A stretch of 62,565 nt of DNA, taken from contig CAZJWR010000016.1 in the NCBI GenBank assembly GCA_964549765.1, positions 1 through 62,565 of the forward strand, written 5' to 3'. Position numbers and translations under genes: made by a program. Below the pieces are notes generated by a model that was given only the letters and a program-made list of their open reading frames with translations, was not told where the DNA came from and made no database searches. The DNA comes from CAZJWR01 sp964549765. GTDB lineage: Bacteria; Zixibacteria; MSB-5A5; GN15; JAAZOE01. Positions 50,047-58,172 of the stretch are shown here, one piece after another. Position 1 is the stretch's first letter; each line of letters begins with the position of its first letter.

Positions 50047-51110
50047 CTGCTCGGGTTTTCCTCTTTCGTGCCGGGCCCGACGATCGTGATATCACCGCTG
50101 CCGGTTGTGGTAAGCCGAACCTCGGCCGCGCCGTCCCCGGTTTCGAATTCCAGCCGGGTGTCATAAACGAGAGTCGGTGTCATATCCATATGATCGGCAA
50201 TGACGCGGCTGCCTTCATCGGTTTTGCAGATGAATTCCGCATCCGTGCGATTCTTGATGTTGATGGAAATCGGGCCGTAGCTATTGTTCACTCGCACTTT
50301 GCCCGTCGACAGCGAATCGAATTCCAGCGTGATCAGCCCCGATACGTTCTTGATACGGTTCTTGGAGCCGGTCAGATACACACGCTGGGCCACGATCCGA
50401 TCATAGCTGTTGCGCAGATCGCAGCCGCCTCGGAACATATCCATCGATATTTCGCCGTGCTCGTTCCGGATCGTCGCCATGTCGTCCCCGGTGTCGATAT
50501 TCTCGAGGCGGATCAGGCCGTACTGGTTGGCGGCAAACACCGCCCCCCGGACGTCTTTGATGGTCAGCGGGCGGTTGGAGACGCGCACGTCCACCGGGCC
50601 GCGGACGGTGCGCACGTCCACCTTGTTCAGAGTTTCCGTGACCGAAAATTCCGAGAACGGGCCGACGGCGTCGACGTCGAAATAGGCGGTATTGATGAGC
50701 ACGGCGCTGCTGTCGGGAATTTTGATGTGAATTTCCAGGCGGCCGGAATTGTTGGTGCCGCTCCACGGCACACGGGCGGGCGCCCGCAGGTTGAAGATCA
50801 CCTCGTCGCGCTCCCGTTCCACCTCGACCGTGATCAGATCGGCATATTCGGCGGCCTCGACTTTGGTCGGGGTTTTCAATATCTTCCGGTAGCTGTAGCT
50901 GCAGACGGCGCTTCCGGTGGTGAGGAATATCTGTCCCCCCATCGTGTTGGCGGCGTTGATAACCAGCCGCTGACTTTTGGTCATGGCCACTGTGCTGTCG
51001 ACCGCTTTGGTCATAAACAGGCCGTCCTCGCTTTTGACCAATCCCTGGGCGTTCATTCGGCCGCAAGGTGCGACCGCAATTAAGACCGCCATCAGCAACC
51101 GCGCTTTCAT
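50043..51110 (-). CDS. Secreted DUF4097-like beta-helix protein
   Basis: 355 residues. Signal peptide (MKARLLMAVLIAVAPCGRMNAQG). The body is a repeated series of short strands with Val/Ile/Asp (VDVRTVRGPVDVRVSNRPLTIKDVRGAVFAANQYGLIRLENIDTGDD; VYLTGSKNRIKNVSGLITLEFDSLS; VRVNNSYGPISINIKN), the pattern of DUF4097/putative adhesin beta-helices. The C-terminal end is GAAEVRLTTTGSGDITIVG. Function unknown; envelope-located. Coupled by 4-base overlaps both to the upstream rRNA/tRNA methyltransferase gene and to the downstream barrel gene. Confidence 0.75.
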   Translation of the reverse strand: MKARLLMAVLIAVAPCGRMNAQGLVKSEDGLFMTKAVDSTVAMTKSQRLVINAANTMGGQIFLTTGSAVCSYSYRKILKTPTKVEAAEYADLITVEVERERDEVIFNLRAPARVPWSGTNNSGRLEIHIKIPDSSAVLINTAYFDVDAVGPFSEFSVTETLNKVDVRTVRGPVDVRVSNRPLTIKDVRGAVFAANQYGLIRLENIDTGDDMATIRNEHGEISMDMFRGGCDLRNSYDRIVAQRVYLTGSKNRIKNVSGLITLEFDSLSTGKVRVNNSYGPISINIKNRTDAEFICKTDEGSRVIADHMDMTPTLVYDTRLEFETGDGAAEVRLTTTGSGDITIVGPGTKEENPSR

Positions 51111-51898
51111 TTTGCCGTCCTTTCCACGGTATCAAACCAGAACATCAATACCGTTCCCGCCATGGCCGAATTGAGCGACTCGACGTTTTTCGCCATCGGC
51201 ACTTTGATCTGAAAACGGGCCTCAGCCGCCAAAACCGCGCCCGTGCCCGACGCCTCCGAACCCACCACCAGCGCCAACCGCTCGGCTATCGGCAGGGATG
51301 ACTGGATATATTTGCCTTTGATGTCGGCGTCGTAGATCGTGTAACCCGCTTTCTTCAATTCACTTACCAGCTCTTCCGGATCGACGCCGTCGACCACCGG
51401 GACGCGGAAAAACGCTCCCATCCCGGCCCGAATCGTCTTGGGATTGCCGGCTTCCGCCGATCCCGCCGTGGTGACGACCAGGTCGAAATGAAACGCCGCC
51501 GCCGAACGGATGAGCGTGCCCAGATTGCCGGGATCGCCGATCCCATCGCATATCAGTATCTTACGGAGGCCTTTGGTCAAATGTTGCCGCAGCGAATGGC
51601 GGGGGAGGGAGAACAGCGCGATGATCCCCTGCGACGTTCTGGTGTCGGCCAGCCGATGGCATTCGCGCTCGGAGATGGTCTGGGCCGTCACTTTGCGCGC
51701 CACGAATTTCTTGACCAATTCCTGACCGCGCTCGGTCAATTCCGACGGTGCGTACAGGATGGTATGCGGCAGATAATTGGCGGCAAGAGCATCTTCGAGA
51801 AGCCGGACGCCTTCGATGAGAAAACGGCCTTCTTGCTTGCGGCCTTTCTTGGTCTGAAGCGAGGTTAGATATTTTATTTCGGCCTTGGTCAGCGCCAC
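51107..51898 (-). CDS. TrmH/SpoU-family RNA 2'-O-methyltransferase
   Basis: 263 residues. The N-terminal RNA-binding part is KYLTSLQTKKGRKQEGRFLIEGVRLLEDAL. The knotted SPOUT domain has all three motifs: GIGDPGNLGTLIRSAAAF, ALVVGSEASGTG and IKVPMAKNVESLNSAMAGTVLMFW. Methylates a ribose in rRNA or tRNA, and resembles RlmB-like and TsnR-like proteins of 250-270 residues. It is the first gene of a tight three-gene unit with two envelope proteins, joined by ATGA overlaps, which is an odd grouping for an RNA enzyme. Divergent from the patatin gene, 40 bases apart. Confidence 0.93.
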   Translation of the reverse strand: MALTKAEIKYLTSLQTKKGRKQEGRFLIEGVRLLEDALAANYLPHTILYAPSELTERGQELVKKFVARKVTAQTISERECHRLADTRTSQGIIALFSLPRHSLRQHLTKGLRKILICDGIGDPGNLGTLIRSAAAFHFDLVVTTAGSAEAGNPKTIRAGMGAFFRVPVVDGVDPEELVSELKKAGYTIYDADIKGKYIQSSLPIAERLALVVGSEASGTGAVLAAEARFQIKVPMAKNVESLNSAMAGTVLMFWFDTVERTAK

Positions 51899-51938
51899 TT
51901 CACTTTATCCTTGTTTTTTCACGTAGTCTTATCGTTAT

Positions 51939-54626
51939 ATGGAAAGAATTGCATTTAGTGACGGTGAGCAAGTGAAAAGTGCCCTTTATATCCTGGCGAT
52001 AATCCTCATTATATATCCGGCGTCACTCCGAGCCCAGGCGGCCGATCCGGATTCCGGCGGCGTTTCGGTGACCACCGTCGATACCGTCACGGTCGATCGC
52101 TGCCATCTCACCCCGGAGGATTTCCGCCGATCCGACGCGTTCTTTCCCCGTCGCATCGGCCTGGCTCTTTCGGGCGGGGGTGCCCGGGGGCTGGCTCAGA
52201 TCGGCGTGCTCAAGGCGTTCGATGAGGCCGGTCTCGCTATTTCGTATATTGCCGGTTGCTCGATGGGAAGCATTATCGGAGGCTTGTACGCAGCCGGGTA
52301 TAGCGCCGACAGCATCGAAAATATCGTTCATCGGGTCGATTTTTCGACCTTGTTTTCCAATTCGCCGCAATGGCGGTCGCTTTTTTTTGCCCAGCGCGAG
52401 GAAAAGGCGCGCTATCTGTTTACCATCCGCTTCAACGGCCTTTATCCCTATATTCCCCGGGCGCTTACGGCCGGGCAGCGCCTGACATCGTTTCTCACCG
52501 ACTTGACCATCCGGGCCGACTATGATTATGGCGGCGATTTCGACCGGCTCCCCATCCCCTTTCGGGCCGTTGCCACCGACATCGGCAGCGGCGCCAGAGT
52601 CGTTCTTTCCCACGGCAGCCTGGCCGATGCCATGCGAGCTTCGATGGCGTTCCCGCTGGCTTTCACGCCGGTCGAAATTCAGGGACATCATTTGATCGAC
52701 GGCGGCATAGTCGATCCGATACCGGTGCACGAATGCCGCACGATGGGCGCCGATTATGTGGTCGCGGTCAACACCACCGCGCAACTTCTGCCCGCCGATA
52801 AAATCGAGGGTCCGATTGCCATCGCCGGCCAGGTCACGACCATCATGTCGCAGAACGCCCTCGCCGAACAGCTTCGCGCCTCCGATTATATCATCCAGCC
52901 CCACATGAAAAACTACGAGCTGTTCGATTTCGGCATGCATGACTCACTGGTCACCCTGGGATACATCGTCGGGAAACGCGCCGTGGCGGATATCATGAAT
53001 CAGCTCAGTCGCCCGCCGAATGATGGCGGAACGATATTGGATAGCATCGATATCGCCCGCGATGACCCCATGCTGGAATCATTGCGCCGCAATTTTCCGA
53101 TAACGTCCGGGCAATACTGCCGCCTGTCGGAAATCGACGCCGCACTGCGGTACGCCGACCCCGATATTCATTTTCATACCCTGCGGGCCTTTGTCACGAA
53201 ACGTGATAATCACCTGAGCCTCGTCCTCGACGGAATACCCAATAAAACCTACCGCCAAATCGCGTACCGCATCACCGGCAATACCGTTCTGCCCGACTCG
53301 GACCTAGCGGCGTATTTCCCGCCGCCCGGGGACTCGGTCGTATCGCTGCGTTCCGTTCACCGGTCAGCCGATTCGCTCATCGCCCGCCTGCGGCATCAGG
53401 GTTACGATCTGGCCCATATCAATTCCATCGAATATGACCGGGAATCCGGCGTCATCACCGTCTCCATCGACGAGGGCATCCTCAAATACGTCGATATCCG
53501 GGGCAACCAGCGCACCCGCAGCTGGATCATCAAAGCCAATTATCCTCTCCGGCCCGGCCAGCCGTTCGACGTTCGCCAGTCGGAACGGGGACTGGCCAAT
53601 ATCTACGCCACCGGATTTTTCGAACGGGTCAGTCTCGATATCAAGCCGACCGACGAGGGCGTGCACCTGACCATCAATGTAAAGGAAAAGAAATTTACTG
53701 AATTGCGCGTCGGCGCTCATTGGGACGATGAATATCAGGCCGAGATGTTCACTGAACTGCTCGATGATAACATCTTCGGCGCCGGAATTCAAGCCCTCGG
53801 CCACGTCCAGCTCGGGTCTCGGCGGAATATCTATTACCTGTCATTCAAAGTCGAGCGTTTTCCAACGACGCTGATCACGGCCCGCACGCGTTTTTATTTT
53901 TCGCGCCTGCGCCGTCGCCTGTTTTATTCCGACGGCGCGCCGCACGGGTATCACATCGAGGATCGCCTTGGGTGGTCGTTTCTGATCGGCCAGAATATCG
54001 CCCGGCTGGGAGCGATCGACCTCCAGTACCGGTTGGAAGATATCAACACACGGCTGACCCTGACCGGTCAAGAGCGGGAACATACCCTGTCGGCCTTCAC
54101 CATATCGTCGATTGTGGAAACGCTCAACAAATTCCCGTATCCCGATTACGGTCATCGGCAGGATGTCACGCTCGAATTCACGACCAAATGGCTGGGCGGC
54201 TCATTCGATGAATACACCAAGCTCTGGGGATCGCTGGAGGCATACCTGCCGCTGGGCAAATATATCAACTTCCACCCCCGCATCGGCGCCGGCATTTCGA
54301 CCGCCAACCTGCCCGATGTGGAAAAATATTTCCTCGGCGGCATGTACAATTTCTCCGGCTATCGCACCGATCAATTGAACGGCGACAAATATTTCCTGAC
54401 CAATCTACAGCTTCGCATCAAACTGCCATACGCATTCTATTTGATGGGGAATTACGATTTCGGCAATGTCTTCGACGATTACGAAAACATCAAGATCGAG
54501 GATTTCCGCCAGGGCTACGGTGCGGCGTTATCAATCGATTCACCCATCGGTCCGGTCGATTTCGGTTATGGCAAAGCCGAAGATATGCCCTGGCGGCTGT
54601 ACTTCAACATGGGTCTGCGCTTTTAA
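51939..54626 (+). CDS. Patatin-like phospholipase fused to POTRA and Omp85 barrel (PlpD-like)
   Basis: 895 residues. Signal peptide near 13-32 (SALYILAIILIIYPASLRAQ); a GTG at 51972 may be the real start. Patatin domain ~72-330: GGGARG oxyanion loop, catalytic S108 in G-C-S-M-G, and D-G-G in LIDGGIVDP. Then two POTRA-like segments (about 410-590: YRITGNTVLPDSDLA; VDIRGNQRTRSWIIKANYPLRPGQPFD). A 16-strand Omp85/BamA-type barrel follows, ending in ...YFNMGLRF with terminal Phe. This is the type Vd autotransporter layout of Pseudomonas PlpD, but here with extra POTRA length. Expected to be a lipid hydrolase at the cell surface or retained in the periplasm. Confidence 0.92.
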   Translation: MERIAFSDGEQVKSALYILAIILIIYPASLRAQAADPDSGGVSVTTVDTVTVDRCHLTPEDFRRSDAFFPRRIGLALSGGGARGLAQIGVLKAFDEAGLAISYIAGCSMGSIIGGLYAAGYSADSIENIVHRVDFSTLFSNSPQWRSLFFAQREEKARYLFTIRFNGLYPYIPRALTAGQRLTSFLTDLTIRADYDYGGDFDRLPIPFRAVATDIGSGARVVLSHGSLADAMRASMAFPLAFTPVEIQGHHLIDGGIVDPIPVHECRTMGADYVVAVNTTAQLLPADKIEGPIAIAGQVTTIMSQNALAEQLRASDYIIQPHMKNYELFDFGMHDSLVTLGYIVGKRAVADIMNQLSRPPNDGGTILDSIDIARDDPMLESLRRNFPITSGQYCRLSEIDAALRYADPDIHFHTLRAFVTKRDNHLSLVLDGIPNKTYRQIAYRITGNTVLPDSDLAAYFPPPGDSVVSLRSVHRSADSLIARLRHQGYDLAHINSIEYDRESGVITVSIDEGILKYVDIRGNQRTRSWIIKANYPLRPGQPFDVRQSERGLANIYATGFFERVSLDIKPTDEGVHLTINVKEKKFTELRVGAHWDDEYQAEMFTELLDDNIFGAGIQALGHVQLGSRRNIYYLSFKVERFPTTLITARTRFYFSRLRRRLFYSDGAPHGYHIEDRLGWSFLIGQNIARLGAIDLQYRLEDINTRLTLTGQEREHTLSAFTISSIVETLNKFPYPDYGHRQDVTLEFTTKWLGGSFDEYTKLWGSLEAYLPLGKYINFHPRIGAGISTANLPDVEKYFLGGMYNFSGYRTDQLNGDKYFLTNLQLRIKLPYAFYLMGNYDFGNVFDDYENIKIEDFRQGYGAALSIDSPIGPVDFGYGKAEDMPWRLYFNMGLRF

Positions 54627-54898
54627 TTTTCAAGTGATTACATTCGTGGGCGACCCGCCGGGGCGGGCCAGGCACAAAACGCTGATTGCAATTGCAAAAA
54701 TTCCGGCCATGGATCGTCTTAAATATATAGCATCAGCGGTGGAAATAGATTTATTATTGGTACCTAGCACATCAAGTTCTTGAGGGCATGTTGAAAAAGC
54801 GAGGTATGCTTCATTTCCGATAGATGAAACAAGCACGTGTCATTCCCGCGCAGGCGGGAATCCACGATCTTTCGGCAACTCATGGAGGGGAGCACAAA
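54627..54898. other. Intergenic region with palindromic elements
   Basis: 272 bases. Contains CCCGC/GCGGG at 54655-54668 and the REP-like hairpin at 54842-54861. An AT-rich piece (54715-54780) between them may hold the promoter for the small secreted pair. No gene. Confidence 0.5.
54842..54861. repeat. REP-like palindrome
   Basis: ATTCCCGC (54842-54849) with GCGGGAAT (54854-54861), loop GCAG, inside the widely seen context CATTCCCGC...GGCGGGAATCCA. Translated on the plus strand it gives the well-known spurious peptide VIPAQAGIH, so the frame that opens at 54824 starts in this repeat and not in the gene. Confidence 0.85.
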
Positions 54899-55297
54899 GT
54901 GCGGAACCGTCCAATCACAATCGAGCAGATGATCATTTGGGGACTTCTGGCCATCGGTTCGATCATGCTCAACGGCGGATCGGTTGTGGGCGACAACCCG
55001 CCCGCATCCCGCTGGGCGAGAGTCGACCTCACGCAGTACTGCGGCAAAACTATCGGTGAGCTAATCGATGCCTTGGGAAATGATTACGTCAAATACGAAA
55101 CAATACGGGAGCATCATTTCCTGAATAGCTTTTACTTCGTATACTCTGATAAGGGATTCCCCAACGTAGCGATAGTTATTCATCCCGCTAAGCTGCAATA
55201 TTGCGATTATGATTTGAATAAAGGTGAACCGAAAATGGAAGATATCAGGCGAGAACGCATTTACCTAATAACCTTACGGACTGGGAGGGGACGGTAA
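54899..55297 (+). CDS. Small secreted or membrane-anchored protein, paralogue 1
   Basis: 132 residues from a GTG at 54899, which is 8 bases after GGAGGGG (54884-54890). The hydrophobic segment IEQMIIWGLLAIGSIMLNGGSVVG is a signal or anchor. The mature part starts WARVDLTQYCGKTIGELIDALGNDYVKYETI, then SFYFVYSDKGFPNVAIVI. Family not recognised. Its YCGKTIGELIDALG segment lines up with YIGGTLGALLDDIG in the next gene, and the two are one base apart, so they are diverged tandem paralogues. Confidence 0.65.
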   Translation: MRNRPITIEQMIIWGLLAIGSIMLNGGSVVGDNPPASRWARVDLTQYCGKTIGELIDALGNDYVKYETIREHHFLNSFYFVYSDKGFPNVAIVIHPAKLQYCDYDLNKGEPKMEDIRRERIYLITLRTGRGR

Positions 55298-55298
55298 A

Positions 55299-55703
55299 AT
55301 GCCATGTCATCGAAAAAAACTGAGTTGGGCTTGGGGGTTAGTTCTTGTCGTTTCGATTTTATCGGTAAGAATAGTTGCCTCGGGAAATAGCGATAATGAT
55401 CAGGGCTATGCGCTTGACTATCCGAAATACATTGGTGGAACACTCGGGGCGCTGCTCGACGACATTGGATATACACCCAAGACACGCATCGTATCCTCCA
55501 TAGATGACAGTACCAAGGAAATCACATATTCGCCGTGTTGGCTTTGGTATCCGAAAGGGGTGGAAATATACGTTGCATTTTCCCCAGAAATCACGGAGCC
55601 TCTTGGGCAAGAAGGAAAGATCAATGATATCAATTACTTCAGGAACGATACCATTGGTTTTTTAGAGGTCAACATATTCTGTCACTCAAAAGATGAGAAA
55701 TAG
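55299..55703 (+). CDS. Small secreted protein, paralogue 2
   Basis: 134 residues. Signal peptide (MPCHRKKLSWAWGLVLVVSILSVRIVASG). The mature part has DYPKYIGGTLGALLDDIGYTPKTRIVSSIDDSTKEITYSP..., then WYPKGVEIYVAF and GFLEVNIFC. It shares the short GxTxGxLxDxxG segment and overall size with the preceding gene but little else. No known family. Base composition is more AT-rich than the surrounding housekeeping genes. Convergent with the SUF operon, 35 bases from its last gene. Confidence 0.65.
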   Translation: MPCHRKKLSWAWGLVLVVSILSVRIVASGNSDNDQGYALDYPKYIGGTLGALLDDIGYTPKTRIVSSIDDSTKEITYSPCWLWYPKGVEIYVAFSPEITEPLGQEGKINDINYFRNDTIGFLEVNIFCHSKDEK

Positions 55704-55738
55704 CTATAGGTTACTCCTGCCCTACTTGAAGACGCCTG

Positions 55739-56059
55739 CTACCACAGGCCCAGCTTGTCCTTCGCCTCGTCCGAGCAACGTTCGTCGGGATGCCAGATCG
55801 GCTCCCAGACCAAAGTGACGACGACTTTCGTAACCCCCTCGATCTTTTCCACGGCCTCGCGCACACGTCCCAGCAGCGTCTCGCCGTAGGGACACCCCAT
55901 CGCCGTCAACGTCATGTCGATTTCGACCCGGCCGTTGTCGTCAATATCGATCCGATAAATCAAACCCAGATCGACAATGCCGATGCCGATCTCTGGGTCT
56001 TCGATTGGCTTCAATGCTTCAAGGATATTCTCCTCGGTTACCGCCGCCATGATGATCAT
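55739..56059 (-). CDS. SufT-like MIP18/DUF59 iron-sulfur assembly factor
   Basis: 106 residues. DUF59 core: EALKPIEDPEIGIGIVDLGLIYRIDID with the conserved D-P-E, and TLTAMGCPYGETLLGRVREAVEKIEGVTKVVVTLVWEPIWHPD. The reactive-cysteine block (MGCP) is present. These proteins help mature [4Fe-4S] clusters and are often the last gene of SUF operons. Its ATG overlaps the TGA of sufU (56056-56059). A later ATG at 56050 is the alternative start. Confidence 0.92.
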   Translation of the reverse strand: MIIMAAVTEENILEALKPIEDPEIGIGIVDLGLIYRIDIDDNGRVEIDMTLTAMGCPYGETLLGRVREAVEKIEGVTKVVVTLVWEPIWHPDERCSDEAKDKLGLW

Positions 56060-56559
56060 GCTTCTTTCGACGATTCGCCCGCATCATCGTCCTCGGTTGT
56101 CACGACATTGATATGGGAATGCTCGGCTTTATGATACTTCCGTATCCCTTCGATCAATGTCACCCATGACAACAACGCACATTTGACCCGCACCGGGAAC
56201 CGGCGCACGCCGGCCAGAGCATCAATGTCGCCGTATTCTTCGGGCAGTTCTGTGATTTCGCCTTTCAGCAGCTTCTTGACGACTTCGGCGATCTGTTCGA
56301 TTTCCTCGAACGATTTCCCTTTGACGATTTCGGCCAGCATTGACCCTGATGCGACCGAGATGGCACAGCCGTGGCAGGCGACATGAATATCCTTCAGGGT
56401 GCCGTCCTGGACTTCGGCCTCGACCGTGATTTCATCGCCGCACGAGGGATTATGGCCGCCGGATGAGATATCGGCCTGCTCGATCGGCTTTTTGCCGCGA
56501 GGGGACCGATAATGATCCATGATGATTTCACGGTACATGTCATCGAGTGCGGAGTTCAT
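56056..56559 (-). CDS. sufU: SufU: sulfur acceptor / iron-sulfur scaffold
   Basis: 167 residues. YREIIMDHYRSPRGKKPIEQADISSGGHNPSCGDEITV gives the first zinc/sulfur Cys, HVACHGCAISVASGSMLAEIVKGK the second, and FPVRVKCALLSWVTL the third. SufU takes persulfide from SufS in systems without SufE, as in Gram-positives. The C-terminus is extended by ~20 residues (HSHINVVTTEDDDAGESSKEA). Four-base overlaps with sufS upstream and the DUF59 gene downstream show tight coupling. Confidence 0.95.
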   Translation of the reverse strand: MNSALDDMYREIIMDHYRSPRGKKPIEQADISSGGHNPSCGDEITVEAEVQDGTLKDIHVACHGCAISVASGSMLAEIVKGKSFEEIEQIAEVVKKLLKGEITELPEEYGDIDALAGVRRFPVRVKCALLSWVTLIEGIRKYHKAEHSHINVVTTEDDDAGESSKEA

Positions 56560-57839
56560 ACCTTGAAAAACCTCCTCATTTCGACCAGGGCATCATACAG
56601 AGCGTCGATATCCTCTTCGTCGTTGTAGATATACATCGACGCCCGCGCCGTGGCCACGTGCCCCAAAAGTTTCACCAATGGTTGAGCGCAATGATGTCCG
56701 GCGCGAATGGCTATGCCTTTGGAATCCAAAAAAGTGCTGATATCGTGCGGATGAACATGCTCATCGGCGAAAGAGATCACCCCGCCCCGGTCGGCGGCCT
56801 TTTTCGGCCCGTGAATGGTCAGTCCCTTCAACGCACCCAGCCGCGTCAGGGCGTAATCGGTCAACCGCCGTTCGTGATCGCGGATAGCGTCCATGCCGAA
56901 ATGATCCAGATACGACAGGGCCGCGTCGAACGATATCACCCCGGCGATATCGGGGGTGCCCGCCTCGAATTTGAGCGGCAGGTCGTTCCAGGTGATGTTC
57001 GCGAACGTCACTTCGCGGATCATCTCACCGCCCATATTAAACGGCGGCATTTTTTCCAGAAGATCGCGTTTCCCATAGAGCACCCCGACCCCGGTCGGGC
57101 CGAGCATTTTATGCGCGGAAAAGACGTAGAAGTCGGCGTCGATATCCTTTACGTTTACGGCCATATGCGGAACCGCCTGCGCCCCGTCAATCAACGCCAC
57201 CGCGCCCCGGGCGTGCGCCTTCCGGACGATTTCCTCGACAGGATTGATCGTCCCCAGGACATTCGACACGTGCGTCACGGCCACGAGTTTGGCGCGCGGC
57301 GTAATTATTTTATCCAATGACGTCATATCCAAAAAGCCGTCGTTGGTGATCGGGATTACTTTTATGACGGCGTTTTTCTTTTTCGCCAGCATGATCCAGG
57401 GGACAAGATTTGCATGATGCTCCATCTCGGTCAGAACGATCTCATCGCCGGCTTTGGTATTCTGTTCGCCCCAGGTGTATGCAACAAGATTTATCGCTTC
57501 GGTCGCGCCTCGAGTGAAGATGATCTCCTCGGTCGATACACCGCCGATGAACTGCGCCACGTGCGCGCGGGTCTTTTCGAATCGCTCGGTGGCTTCCTCC
57601 GAAAGCGTATGCAGGCCGCGATAAATATTGGCGTTGTGTTTGCGGTAATAGTCCCCGATGGCGTCTATGACCAACCGTGGTTTTTGCGTCGTCGCGGCAT
57701 TATCGAGATATACCAGTTGATGGCCGTTGATCTGCCGCGACAGAATGGGGAAATCGACCTTGATACGCTGTATATCCAGCTGCGCGTGCTTTCTCTTTTG
57801 CGCCGGTTGTGTGCGCTGTGCATCCGATGTCATACTCAT
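56556..57839 (-). CDS. sufS: SufS cysteine desulfurase
   Basis: About 427 residues, fold-type I PLP enzyme. HHANLVPW carries the PLP-stacking His, YVFSAHKMLGPTGVGVLYG the Schiff-base lysine, and AIRAGHHCAQPL the short loop with the catalytic Cys of group II desulfurases. It supplies sulfur from cysteine to SufU and SufBCD. AAGGAAG lies right before the ATG at 57839, which I prefer; a GTG at 57851 in frame is inside that site. An N-terminal Gln/Arg-rich tail of ~25 residues precedes the fold. Confidence 0.95.
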   Translation of the reverse strand: MSMTSDAQRTQPAQKRKHAQLDIQRIKVDFPILSRQINGHQLVYLDNAATTQKPRLVIDAIGDYYRKHNANIYRGLHTLSEEATERFEKTRAHVAQFIGGVSTEEIIFTRGATEAINLVAYTWGEQNTKAGDEIVLTEMEHHANLVPWIMLAKKKNAVIKVIPITNDGFLDMTSLDKIITPRAKLVAVTHVSNVLGTINPVEEIVRKAHARGAVALIDGAQAVPHMAVNVKDIDADFYVFSAHKMLGPTGVGVLYGKRDLLEKMPPFNMGGEMIREVTFANITWNDLPLKFEAGTPDIAGVISFDAALSYLDHFGMDAIRDHERRLTDYALTRLGALKGLTIHGPKKAADRGGVISFADEHVHPHDISTFLDSKGIAIRAGHHCAQPLVKLLGHVATARASMYIYNDEEDIDALYDALVEMRRFFKV

Positions 57840-57856
57840 AACTTCCTTCACCGTTC

Positions 57857-58171
57857 CTACCGATCCACGCGAACCAGTATGTCGTCATTTTCTATCTTTA
57901 TATCATACGTATCGACGGGAACAATCGCAGGCGGCGCCGTGACCGCTCCCGTTTTGACATCGAACCGGGCGCCGTGCCGGGGACAGACGACTTCGTTTCC
58001 GATCAACAAGCCGTCGCTGATTATCCCCGAATCGTGGGTACATTCATCGGCCAGCGCGAAAAACCCCTCGTCGGTGTGGACGATCAGTATCCGCTCGAAA
58101 TCGATTTCGACCGCCTTGAACGTTCCCACCGGGATATCTGAAGTTGCAGCCACCTTGACAAATCCCTCCAC
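57857..58171 (-). CDS. Rieske-type [2Fe-2S] ferredoxin in the SUF operon
   Basis: 104 residues. Cluster motifs: C-T-H (ALADECTHDSG) and C-P-x-H (EVVCPRHGARFDVKTG), the pattern of NirD/biphenyl-dioxygenase ferredoxins. Small soluble electron carriers of this type often sit between sufD and sufS and are thought to donate electrons to cluster assembly. One base after the sufD stop and 17 bases before the preferred sufS start. Confidence 0.93.
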   Translation of the reverse strand: MEGFVKVAATSDIPVGTFKAVEIDFERILIVHTDEGFFALADECTHDSGIISDGLLIGNEVVCPRHGARFDVKTGAVTAPPAIVPVDTYDIKIENDDILVRVDR

Positions 58172-58172
58172 C

